A DNA stretch of 43,818 bases from DATLFP01 sp035540955 (GTDB lineage Bacteria; Actinomycetota; Acidimicrobiia; Acidimicrobiales; CADCSY01), in contig DATLFP010000225.1 in the NCBI GenBank assembly GCA_035540955.1, positions 1-43,818 of the forward strand, written 5' to 3'. Below the pieces are notes generated by a model. It saw only the letters and a program-made list of their open reading frames with translations. It ran no database searches and was not told the DNA's origin. A program made the position numbers and the translations under genes. This document shows, piece by piece, positions 32,671-40,333 of the stretch (positions are counted from its first letter, which is position 1; each line of letters opens with the position of its first letter).

Positions 32671-35056
32671 GGCGGTGATCAACGTCCCGCCGGCCGGCTC
32701 GCCCGGCGAGGGAGGACCGACGGGGAACCTGACGCGGGCGACGGTCCGGGGCGTGGGCTGGACCGGCGGCGCGCAGGTCGTGCGGCAGGTCTTGCAGCTG
32801 GCGACGACCATCGTCGTGGCTCGCCTGCTCCTCCCCGAGGACTTCGGGCAGGTCGCGCAGGTCACCGTCCTCGCGAACTTCGCGAACATCCTGGGCGACT
32901 TCGGACTCGGGGCCGCGCTCGTGCAACGGACCGAGATCGACGAGCGTCACCCGTCGACCGTGTTCTGGGCGCAAGCGGGTCTCGGCCTGATCGTCACGGT
33001 CGCCGTCGCGCTGTCGGCGCCGCTGATCGCCGCCCTCTACAACGAGCCTGATCTACGGCTCATCACGCTGGTCCTCGCCCCGAACTTCCTGCTCTCGTCG
33101 CTGTGCACCACCCAGCGGGCGATGCTGACGAGAGCGATGCGGTTCAGGTCGACCGCGCTCGCCGACATGGCGTCACTCCTCGTCTCGGGGATCGCGTGCG
33201 TCGTCGCCGCGGCCGGAGGTCTCGGGGTCATGGCGATCGTCACCCAGCACCTCGTCGCCACTGCGACGACCCTGGTCATGCTGTGGACGCTCGCGCGGTG
33301 GCGTCCGAAGCGGATCTTCGACCGGGAGGCGCTGCGCTCGCTGCTGCCGTTCAGCTCGAACCTGCTCGGCTACACGATGATCAACTACTGGATCCGTCAC
33401 GGCGACAACCTCCTGGTCGGGAGGCTGATGGGCGCCACCGCGCTCGGCCTCTACACCCGCGGCTACTCGATCCTGCTGTACCCGACGCGGCAGGTCTCGG
33501 CCGTGGTGGGGAAGGTCATGTTCGCGTCGCTGTCGCGCATCAACGACGACACTCCGCGGCTGCGCCGGGCATACCTCCGAGCGGTCGCGGTCATCGCGCT
33601 CCTCACCTTCCCGATGATGATCGGGCTGGCCCTCGTGGCTGACGAGTTCGTCCACGTCGTGCTCGGATCCAAGTGGGATGCGGCGATCCCGATCATCCGG
33701 ATCTTCGCGGTGATGGGTGCATTCGAATCCGTGATCGTCACTGTCGGCTGGGTGTACCAGTCGACGGGACGGACCGACGTCCTCCTCAGGTGGAGCCTGA
33801 TCGTCGGCGGCATCCCCCTCGGCGGGATCACCCTCGGCGCACTCGCCGGCTCCATCGAGGCGGTCACGCTGGCGTACGCCGCGTCGGTCGTGCTGCTCGT
33901 CTACCCGACCTTCCGCATCGCCGGCCGACTGATCGACATGCAGTTCTCGCAGGTGGTGCGGAGCGTCATGCCGGCAGCCAGCGCGACCGCGGTCATGGCG
34001 GCGGCGGTCGTGATCGTCGGCGCCGTTCTCCCCGACTCGGCCGGGACCGGTCTGCGTCTTGCCGTGCAGGTCGCGGTCGGTGCCGTCGCCTACGCCGCCC
34101 ACGTCCACCTCCGGCAGGCCGAGCCGTACGTCGACGCCCGCCGCATCCTCGAGCGCCGCGCTCGCGGGAGCGGCTCGGAGCGGCTGATCTGGCACGACCC
34201 CGTGCTCCAGCTCAAGCTGTCGCAGCTCCGCGAGCGCCGGCGCCAGGGCGCCACCGGCGGTGTCCTCTTCGCGGGCACGTCGCAGGTGCTCGAGGGTGTC
34301 GACCCCAGCGTGGTCGCGCCGAGCCTGGGGCTCCGGGCCTACAACGCCGGCATCCACCGGGGCACCATGACCCTCAGCGAGATCGTGCTGCCGGAGGTGA
34401 TCCTGCCCATCGCCCAGCCCCGGCTCGTCGTGCTGTCGATCTCGCCGGTGGACGTGAACCGCCACAACATGATCCGCATCGAGACCGTCGAGCGCTTCGA
34501 GCGGAGTCCGGCCCGGCGGGGCCTCCGCGGGCGGGTTCTGCGGGTCGCCCACGAGCGGTCGGCCATCGTCCGCCTGATCGCCGCCCGGCTGCCGGGGACG
34601 AAGTTCTCCGTCGACCGGTTGCGGATCGGACCCGACGGCAGCGGGCGGGAGTTCGCGGACGCGACGGAGTACCGGATGAGCGAGGCGAAGGAGCGCTACA
34701 TCAGAGAGAAGCTCTTCAACGACTTCGAGTTCGGACCCGAGACGATCGGCGAGCTCGAGCGCACGATCCGCGTGATCGAGGCGACCGGCGCGCGCATCGT
34801 CCTGGTGGACATGCCGGTGACCGACGAGGCGATCGGGATGTTGCCACGGACCTGGGAGGACCAGGCCGAGTACCGCCGGATCCTCGCCGATGTCTCGGCG
34901 CGCCTCGGGGTCCGGGTGATCGAGGATCTGCGAGACATGACCGACCAGCGCTGGTACGCCGACTGCGTGCACCTCAACGGGCGGGGGATGGCCGAGGCGA
35001 GCGCCCGACTCGCTCGCTCGCTGGCCGACGAGCTGGAGGAGGTGGCAACCGGTTGA
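32654..35056 (+). CDS. Wzx-like polysaccharide flippase fused to a C-terminal SGNH hydrolase-like domain
   Basis: The 800-residue protein has two parts. Residues about 25-505 are a MOP-superfamily flippase of the lipopolysaccharide/WzxC type: RGVGWTGGAQVVRQVLQLATT, ARLLLPEDFGQVAQV, RHGDNLLVGRLMGATALGLYTRGY, RQVSAVVGKVMFASLSRI, and many membrane segments. Residues about 515-800 form an SGNH-type domain with GTSQV (Ser543), YNAGIHRG (Asn564), an Asn602 after VLSISPVDV, and DCVHLNGRG (Asp770, His773) in the DxxH position. Flippases normally end near 480-500 residues, so this is a true fusion in one frame. It may flip a lipid-linked glycan and acylate or deacylate it. ATG 32654 is used; ATG 32663 is also possible. 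Confidence 0.88.
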   Translation: MVAMAEAVINVPPAGSPGEGGPTGNLTRATVRGVGWTGGAQVVRQVLQLATTIVVARLLLPEDFGQVAQVTVLANFANILGDFGLGAALVQRTEIDERHPSTVFWAQAGLGLIVTVAVALSAPLIAALYNEPDLRLITLVLAPNFLLSSLCTTQRAMLTRAMRFRSTALADMASLLVSGIACVVAAAGGLGVMAIVTQHLVATATTLVMLWTLARWRPKRIFDREALRSLLPFSSNLLGYTMINYWIRHGDNLLVGRLMGATALGLYTRGYSILLYPTRQVSAVVGKVMFASLSRINDDTPRLRRAYLRAVAVIALLTFPMMIGLALVADEFVHVVLGSKWDAAIPIIRIFAVMGAFESVIVTVGWVYQSTGRTDVLLRWSLIVGGIPLGGITLGALAGSIEAVTLAYAASVVLLVYPTFRIAGRLIDMQFSQVVRSVMPAASATAVMAAAVVIVGAVLPDSAGTGLRLAVQVAVGAVAYAAHVHLRQAEPYVDARRILERRARGSGSERLIWHDPVLQLKLSQLRERRRQGATGGVLFAGTSQVLEGVDPSVVAPSLGLRAYNAGIHRGTMTLSEIVLPEVILPIAQPRLVVLSISPVDVNRHNMIRIETVERFERSPARRGLRGRVLRVAHERSAIVRLIAARLPGTKFSVDRLRIGPDGSGREFADATEYRMSEAKERYIREKLFNDFEFGPETIGELERTIRVIEATGARIVLVDMPVTDEAIGMLPRTWEDQAEYRRILADVSARLGVRVIEDLRDMTDQRWYADCVHLNGRGMAEASARLARSLADELEEVATG

Positions 35057-36096
35057 GCGCCCCGGTGATCATCCTGGTCGTCGTCACCACCGTTGCGGTG
35101 GCCGAGCTCGCGCTGCGCGTGCTCGAGCCGGCCCTGCCGACCCATCGGCTCTGGCACGACACGCTGCCGGCGGTGCGGGTGCGCCAGATGAAGGCCTTCC
35201 GCAAGCGATGGGGGCGCGCCGACGTGGTGTTCTGCGGTTCGTCGGTCGTGCACTCCGGCATCGCCCCGCGCGCGGTCGCCGAGGGGGCGGGCCTTCCCCT
35301 GCGCGGCTACAACGCCGCCCTGCACCGCGGCTTCTACGCGGTGATCGGGCCCTGGCTCACCGGCACCGTCATCCCGATGTTGCGCCCCCGGATACTCGTG
35401 CTGGGGATCTCCATCTACGACTCCAACGACAACGGCCCCCTGCTCGTCGAAGAATCCGAGAAGTACCGACGGTCACTGCTCGGCCGCGACGGTCTGGTCG
35501 GCGCCGTCGCCCGCCGGCTGGCGATGGCATCGGCGCTGTTCCGCCACCATCGCGTCCTGATCCGGCCGCGCGTGCTCCTCGCTGCCGCCCGCTGTCGAGC
35601 GGAGGGCACGGTCCTCCCCGACGCCGACGTGCGGGGCTCGAAGGTCAGCGTCGGTGACGACGGTGAGTGGGTCGGCTTCCACGGCCGCGGGTTCCACACG
35701 ACCGAGGCGATGCACGATCACCTCGCCAACGGGGTGCTGGGGAACTTCTGCATGGGCGGCGAGCAGCTGGCGATCGTCGAGCGCACCGTCGCCGCGCTCC
35801 GGCCGCTCGTCGCGCAGCTCGTGCTGACCACCGTGCCGATGTCGCGAGCGATCACCGAGCTCCTCCCGAACGGTCGCGCCGACCTCGACGACGCCTTGGT
35901 CGCCATCCGCGCCATCGCCGAGCGGGCCGGCGTCCCCCTGATCGAGGTGGATCTCGACCTGGAGGACGAGGTCCACTTCGCCGATCCCGCCCACGTGAAC
36001 GAGAAGGGGATGGACCGCTTCAGCCGGCGACTCGGTGTCCGGCTGGCCGAGGTGCTCAGCGGCTCGACGCCGACCGCTTCCCGGCCCAGCCGCTGA
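35053..36096 (+). CDS. Membrane-anchored SGNH hydrolase-like protein, paralogue of the flippase C-terminal domain
   Basis: The 347-residue protein starts at TTG 35053, in a TTGA overlap with the flippase gene; GTG 35065 is an alternative. An N-terminal signal anchor (VIILVVVTTVAVAELALRVL) is followed by an SGNH-type domain with FCGSSVV (Ser64), RGYNAALHRG (Asn87), VLGISIYDSNDNG (Asn125) and DPAHVNEKGM (Asp311, His314). The same blocks, including an upstream WHD and the YNA..HRG segment, occur in the flippase C-terminal domain, so the two arose by duplication or repeated recruitment. It may be an O-acyl transferase or esterase acting outside the membrane. Its end overlaps the convergent methyltransferase gene by 41 bases. 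Confidence 0.8.
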   Translation: MSAPVIILVVVTTVAVAELALRVLEPALPTHRLWHDTLPAVRVRQMKAFRKRWGRADVVFCGSSVVHSGIAPRAVAEGAGLPLRGYNAALHRGFYAVIGPWLTGTVIPMLRPRILVLGISIYDSNDNGPLLVEESEKYRRSLLGRDGLVGAVARRLAMASALFRHHRVLIRPRVLLAAARCRAEGTVLPDADVRGSKVSVGDDGEWVGFHGRGFHTTEAMHDHLANGVLGNFCMGGEQLAIVERTVAALRPLVAQLVLTTVPMSRAITELLPNGRADLDDALVAIRAIAERAGVPLIEVDLDLEDEVHFADPAHVNEKGMDRFSRRLGVRLAEVLSGSTPTASRPSR

Positions 36097-36784
36097 TACC
36101 GGTCAGCATCGTGCTCTCGGTGAAGCGGGCGGGGCGGCGATCGAGGCGTGCGAGAGCGGCGACGACCGGCGTGAGCACGATCGACAGCGGCGCGCGCAGC
36201 CGTCGAGACATCGGACGGCGCCGCACCCAGAGCCCGAGCATCTGGGCAAGGCTCGCGTCCCACCCGCCCGTGGCCCGCAGCTCGATGGCGTCGAAGCCGG
36301 CGGCCCTGAGGATCCGTTCGAGGGCGAAGGGCGTGTACCGGTACTGGTCGTCGGGGACGTCGTGCAGCGGCCAGAGATAGGGCACCGTGAGATGGAGGCG
36401 CCCGCCGGGCCGGAGCACGCGGTGCACCTCGCGGAGGAGGGGCATCGGGTCGGGCACGTGCTCGAGGAGCTCGGTGGCGATCGCGGCATCGACCGACGCG
36501 GTGCGGAGCGGGAGCGCCGTGCCCTCCCACACGACGTCCGGCGAGCGGTAGCGGGTCGGGGGCAGATCAATCCCGACGTAGAGCTGCGTGCCACGCTGCG
36601 GCCCGGTCAGCAGCTCGCGATATGGCTGGTGGCCGCAGCCGACGTCGAGCACGACGCCGCTCAGCGTCGGGCCGATCTCCTCCAGGAAGGCGAGCACGGC
36701 GCGCCGCTGCAGCGCGCTGTCCAGCGCCCGGGGCCGGAGCGCGGGCCGCAGGTAGGCGTCGGGCGCAGGCGCAGGCTCGGGCAT
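36056..36784 (-). CDS. SAM-dependent methyltransferase (class I)
   Basis: The 242-residue protein from ATG 36784 has the SAM-binding motif SGVVLDVGCGHQPYRELL, then YVGIDLPPTRY, DAAIATELLEHVPDPMPLLREVHRVLRPGGRLHLTVPYLWPLHDVPDDQYRYT and a C-terminal Arg-rich region. The pattern WPLHD.PDDQYRYTP is common in methyltransferases of polysaccharide loci. It may methylate a sugar or a lipid intermediate, and its substrate is unknown. CAAACT lies 7 bases before the ATG, a weak leaderless signal. The gene is the only minus-strand gene in this part of the locus. Confidence 0.88.
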   Translation of the reverse strand: MPEPAPAPDAYLRPALRPRALDSALQRRAVLAFLEEIGPTLSGVVLDVGCGHQPYRELLTGPQRGTQLYVGIDLPPTRYRSPDVVWEGTALPLRTASVDAAIATELLEHVPDPMPLLREVHRVLRPGGRLHLTVPYLWPLHDVPDDQYRYTPFALERILRAAGFDAIELRATGGWDASLAQMLGLWVRRRPMSRRLRAPLSIVLTPVVAALARLDRRPARFTESTMLTGISGWAGKRSASSR

Positions 36785-36837
36785 CGGCGCCAGTTTGGTC
36801 GCAAGAACCGGCCCCGGCCCACGTTGAGCAGGGCGTG

Positions 36838-37575
36838 ATGACCGCCGACGACGACTACCGCCCTGCGGAGTACTGGGCTGACCGGCTCGCCGAGGTGGGT
36901 GGGCTCCGCTCGACCGGGCACGTCGCGTACGGCGAGGCCTACAACCGCTGGCTCTACCGGCGCAAGGGCGAGGTGCTCGCCCGCGCTCTCCAGCGGGTGG
37001 AAGTGCTCGATCGCGCACTCGACCTCGGCAGCGGCGTCGGATGGGTCGTCGATCGGCTCGAGCGCGCCGGCGCATCGCACGTCCACGGGGTCGACATCTC
37101 GGCGGCCGCGGTGGCCGCACTCCGGGAGCGCCACCCCTCCTTCCGCTTCGACGAGGTCCATCTCGGCGAGCAGCCGCTGCCCGTCGCCGACGCCAGCATC
37201 GACTGCGTGACGTTCCTCGATGTCGCGTACCACATCGTGGACGACGCCCTCTGGGAGCAGACCGTCGCCGAGGCCGCCCGCGTGCTGCGCCCTCGCGGAT
37301 CGTTCGTCGTGATCGACGCGTTCGCACCGGCCGAGATCCGGCCGGCCGCCCACGTGCGCTTCCGGGCCGCGGATCGGTGGCACGCCGTGGCGTCGGCCGC
37401 CGGTCTCGATCTGGTGACAACGCTCCCCTGCTACCGGTGGCTCTCGCGGCCGCGCCAGGCGTCGATCCTGCGGCGACTGCCCGACTCGTGGCGGGGCGCA
37501 GTCGAGTATCTCCTCGACTCGATCGTCGCGTCGCCGAGCCATCTGGCGTGCGCTGTCTACTCGCGCCGTCTCTGA
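36838..37575 (+). CDS. SAM-dependent methyltransferase (class I)
   Basis: From ATG 36838 the protein has 245 residues. It carries LDLGSGVGWVVDRLERAGASHVHGVDISAAAV, the acidic loop, VTFLDVAYHIVDDALWEQTVAEAARVLRPRGSFVVIDAF and a C-terminal substrate region YRWLSRPRQASILRRLP. The N-terminal DYRPAEYWADRLAEVGGLRSTGH segment is often seen in methyltransferases of glycan clusters. The target is not predictable. It is divergent from the previous methyltransferase, with a 53-base gap between starts, and lies 22 bases upstream of the Wzz/BY-kinase gene. Confidence 0.88.
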   Translation: MTADDDYRPAEYWADRLAEVGGLRSTGHVAYGEAYNRWLYRRKGEVLARALQRVEVLDRALDLGSGVGWVVDRLERAGASHVHGVDISAAAVAALRERHPSFRFDEVHLGEQPLPVADASIDCVTFLDVAYHIVDDALWEQTVAEAARVLRPRGSFVVIDAFAPAEIRPAAHVRFRAADRWHAVASAAGLDLVTTLPCYRWLSRPRQASILRRLPDSWRGAVEYLLDSIVASPSHLACAVYSRRL

Positions 37576-37585
37576 GACCCGCGAC

Positions 37586-37591
37586 TACCGT
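37586..37591 (+). promoter_or_regulatory. Putative leaderless -10 element of the Wzz/BY-kinase gene
   Basis: TACCGT is followed by exactly 6 bases and GTG 37598, with no ribosome site. The same TACCGT-N6-GTG arrangement precedes gpmA on the other strand. Confidence 0.5.
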
Positions 37592-37597
37592 GCCGCC

Positions 37598-38965
37598 GTG
37601 GATGTCGTCGACTACCTCGGAGTGCTGCGGCGCCGGTGGTTGGCGATCGTCGTCTGCATCCTCGCCGCCGTCGCGGGCGCGATGGCCATCACCCGGAGCA
37701 CCACTGAGCAGTACCGGTCGTCGGCGCGCCTGTTCGTGAACGTTCCCGCGGCGCGCGGCATCCAGGAAGCACTGCAGGGCGTGCAGCTCAGCTCTGGGTT
37801 GCTCCGCAGCTACGCCGCCGTCGCCACCTCGCGCGCCGCCGCCCAGCGGATCATCGACGACCTCGAGCTCGACCAGTCGGCCGGCTCGCTGAGCCGCCAG
37901 CTGCGCGCGGTGCCGCAGGAGGACACGCTGCTGATCACGATCAGCGCCGACGACCGAGACCCGGTCCGGGCCGAGGCGCTCGCCGGGGCGGCCGCGGAGG
38001 TGTTCATCGAGCTGGTCGACGAGTTCGAGCAAGGCCGAGCCGAGCGGATCGAGGCGCGCATCATCGACGAGGCGACCACGCCGGTCGCGCCGTTCAAACC
38101 GAAGCCGGAGCGCAACCTGGCGGTGGGCCTCGTGCTCGGTCTCGGGCTCGGCCTCGCGGTCGCCTTCCTGGTCGAGGCGCTCGACCGATCGGTGAAGACA
38201 CCCGACCAGGCGACGGCGTCCGTCGGCGCGCCGGTGCTCGCGGTCGTCCCACGGCGGAAGCGCCCGGACGTGCTCCTCCCCGACCTGTCCGCCGGGGACC
38301 CTGCGGCCGAGGCGTTCCGCTCGTTGCGGACGTCCATCCAGTTCCTCGGCAGCGACGTCCCGGTGCGCTCGATCATGATCACCTCGCCATCGGCGGGAGA
38401 GGGGAAGTCGAGCACCGCTGCCAACCTCGCGATCGCCTTCGCCCAGAGCGGCGCCCGCGTGGTGGCCGTCGACGGCGACCTCCGGCGCGCCCGTCTCACC
38501 GAGGCCCTCGGCGCGCAGAGGGAGGTCGGCCTCACGTCGGTCCTCTTCGGGCAGTCCACTCTCAGCGAGGCGCTCGTTCCGGTCATGCCGAACCTCCACG
38601 TGCTGCCGAGCGGACCGCTCCCGCCCAACCCCGCCGAGCTGATCGGCTCCGAGGCGATGGCGCAGGTCATGGCCGCGCTCGACGACGCTGGGCACGCCGA
38701 CGTCACCATCGTCGACGTGCCGCCGATCATGCCCGTCACCGATGCCGTTGCCCTCTCGACCCAGGTGCAGGCCGTCGTGATGGTCCTCCGCGCCGGTCGG
38801 ACCGAGCGTGAGGTCGCCAAGGAGAGCGCCCGCCGCCTCGCGGTCGTGGGCGCCGGCCTGATCGGGTGCGTGCTCAACGGCGTCGCTCGGTCGGGCGCGA
38901 CGAGGTACCAGCAGGACTACCGGTACGCGGCGTCGGGCCGGCGCAACCGCAAGGTCGACGACTGA
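37598..38965 (+). CDS. Chain-length determinant fused to a BY-type tyrosine kinase domain
   Basis: The 455-residue protein has a Wzz domain: an N-terminal membrane helix (RRWLAIVVCILAAVAGAMAI, about 13-31), an extracytoplasmic region to about 170, the Pro-rich AFKPKPERNLAV-like hinge and a second helix (175-193). The cytoplasmic kinase follows, with Walker A SPSAGEGKSS (263-272), Walker A' VVAVDGDLRRARL and Walker B VTIVDVPPI. The C-terminus holds only three tyrosines (RYQQDYRY), fewer than in typical Wzc proteins. It should control glycan chain length and the phosphorylation cycle of export. The start GTG 37598 is set by the promoter hexamer. Confidence 0.92.
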   Translation: MDVVDYLGVLRRRWLAIVVCILAAVAGAMAITRSTTEQYRSSARLFVNVPAARGIQEALQGVQLSSGLLRSYAAVATSRAAAQRIIDDLELDQSAGSLSRQLRAVPQEDTLLITISADDRDPVRAEALAGAAAEVFIELVDEFEQGRAERIEARIIDEATTPVAPFKPKPERNLAVGLVLGLGLGLAVAFLVEALDRSVKTPDQATASVGAPVLAVVPRRKRPDVLLPDLSAGDPAAEAFRSLRTSIQFLGSDVPVRSIMITSPSAGEGKSSTAANLAIAFAQSGARVVAVDGDLRRARLTEALGAQREVGLTSVLFGQSTLSEALVPVMPNLHVLPSGPLPPNPAELIGSEAMAQVMAALDDAGHADVTIVDVPPIMPVTDAVALSTQVQAVVMVLRAGRTEREVAKESARRLAVVGAGLIGCVLNGVARSGATRYQQDYRYAASGRRNRKVDD

Positions 38966-38981
38966 GCCCGGTCGGCCCTGG

Positions 38982-39548
38982 TCACGCGCGCGGGGGCGCG
39001 TGGGCGGCCAGCACCTCCGCCAGGGTCGGCAGCGATGCGTCCTTCGCCGAGAGGATGGGCGGGTCGATCGGCCACCGGATCCCGAGTGCGGGGTCGAGCG
39101 GGTGGACAGCGGGCCCGGGCAGGTCGGGTGCCCACTCGCGGTCGAAGCAGTAGAGGTACTGGGTCGGTCCGGTGGCCGTGGCCTGGAAGCCGTTGCACAC
39201 CCCGGGCGGCGCCAGCACCTGGGTGCCCCGCTCGAGGTCCATCGTCACCACCCGCCCACACGTGGGTGACGCGGGGCGGGCGTCGACCCACGCGCCGAAC
39301 GCGGCGCCGGCAGCCACCCCGACGAGCTTGGTCATGTCCTCGCCGTGCATGCCTCGGAGCGCTCCCCGCACCGTCTCGGTGAGGTTCACCTGGACCCACG
39401 GCCCGCGGTCGTGTCCGCCGAGCGACGCGTACGCCGACGCCCGGAACAGCTCGCGGATCGTGCCGCGGTCGTCGCTGATCGACTTCGCCCGCACGACGAG
39501 CAGGCCGTCGATGTCGGTCGGCTCGACCTCGAAGCCGCGCTCGTTCAC
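38982..39548 (-). CDS. RmlC-like dTDP-4-keto sugar epimerase
   Basis: From GTG 39548 the protein has 188 residues and an RmlC-type cupin: FEVEPTDIDGLLVVRAKSISDDRGTIRELFRASAY, WVQVNLTETVRGALRGMHG with the catalytic His, TKLVGVAAGAAFGAWVDAR, VLAPPGVCNGFQATATGPTQYLYCFD and DPALGIRWP. The usual P.G..HGF motif reads PGVCNGF, so a second His is replaced by Asn. No rmlA, rmlB or rmlD lies in the window, so it may act as a 3- or 5-epimerase on another deoxysugar. It is placed tail to tail with the Wzz/BY-kinase gene. Confidence 0.78.
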   Translation of the reverse strand: MNERGFEVEPTDIDGLLVVRAKSISDDRGTIRELFRASAYASLGGHDRGPWVQVNLTETVRGALRGMHGEDMTKLVGVAAGAAFGAWVDARPASPTCGRVVTMDLERGTQVLAPPGVCNGFQATATGPTQYLYCFDREWAPDLPGPAVHPLDPALGIRWPIDPPILSAKDASLPTLAEVLAAHAPPRA

Positions 39549-39623
39549 AGAGATTGCGTAGCCGCGCCGCGCCTCGGATGCGAGCCAGCCGGCCTCGGAG
39601 AGGGGCGTTCGACGGGATCTCAC

Positions 39624-39629
39624 TACGCT
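39624..39629 (+). promoter_or_regulatory. Putative leaderless -10 element of the coiled-coil gene
   Basis: TACGCT is followed by 7 bases and GTG 39637. No Shine-Dalgarno sequence is present. The 88-base gap to rmlC serves both divergent genes. Confidence 0.45.
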
Positions 39630-39636
39630 CCGGCCG

Positions 39637-40299
39637 GTGGACGGACCGGAGCTCCAGCCTGCAGCCCGCAAGCGAAGCCGGCCCGAACCGCCCCCGGCGC
39701 CGGCCGGAGCGCCCGCACCTGCCGGTTCGAGCGAGCTGGCGGCGCGCTTCGCGGCGATCGAGAGCACGGTGCGCGCCATCGACGTGCGGCTCGAGCTGGT
39801 CGAGCGGCAGACCCGGACCGCCGCCGAGCAGCTGCGCGCCGAGCTCTCCACCGGCTTCCAGGAGGCCGCCTCCCGGGCCGTGGTCCTGGCGGAGGCGACC
39901 GACGAGCTGCTCCGTCGGGTGGAGGCCCGCCTGGACGATCGGCCACCGACCGCGCCGGCGGCCGACCTGTCCGGTGTCGAGGCCGCACTCGCCGAGCTGC
40001 GGGGGAAGGTCGACGCCATCCCCACCGAAGGGCCGGTCGACCTCGAACCGGTCCAGGCGGCGCTGCGGACCGTCGACGACCGCATCGAGGCGGCCGAGCC
40101 CGGGTGGGAGGAGATCCGCCGCCGGGTTGCCGACCTCGCGGTCGCCGTCGTCGCCCTGCAGCCGACGATCGACGCCATCGTCGGGCTCCGCTCGAACATC
40201 GACCTCGTCGCCGGCCGGCTCGCCGACCTGCTCGGCGGTCCGACCCTCACCGAGCTGATGGACCGGCTCGACGAGATCGCTGACACCAGAACCGACTAG
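39637..40299 (+). CDS. Coiled-coil protein of unknown function
   Basis: The 220-residue protein has a Pro/Ala/Arg-rich N-terminus (about 1-32) and then nearly all helix. Heptad-like patterns are clear in SELAARFAAIESTVRAIDVRLELVERQT, VEAALAELRGKVDAI, VQAALRTVDDRIEAAE and LTELMDRLDEIAD. It has no signal peptide or membrane segment. I recognise no family. It lies between the glycan locus and purA, and a GC hairpin separates it from the purA promoter. Confidence 0.6.
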   Translation: MDGPELQPAARKRSRPEPPPAPAGAPAPAGSSELAARFAAIESTVRAIDVRLELVERQTRTAAEQLRAELSTGFQEAASRAVVLAEATDELLRRVEARLDDRPPTAPAADLSGVEAALAELRGKVDAIPTEGPVDLEPVQAALRTVDDRIEAAEPGWEEIRRRVADLAVAVVALQPTIDAIVGLRSNIDLVAGRLADLLGGPTLTELMDRLDEIADTRTD

Positions 40300-40317
40300 G
40301 GCGGGAAGGTCCCGCCC
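40299..40317. other. Perfect 7-bp GC hairpin just upstream of purA
   Basis: GGGCGGG and CCCGCCC flank AAGGT, starting on the last base of the upstream stop codon and ending two bases before TAGCGT. It could terminate the upstream transcript or regulate purA. There is no T-run. Confidence 0.45.
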
Positions 40318-40319
40318 GG

Positions 40320-40325
40320 TAGCGT
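40320..40325 (+). promoter_or_regulatory. Putative leaderless -10 element of purA
   Basis: TAGCGT is followed by 8 bases and GTG 40334. The same hexamer and spacing precede the CNB gene at 5542. Confidence 0.5.
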
Positions 40326-40333
40326 GTTCCCAC

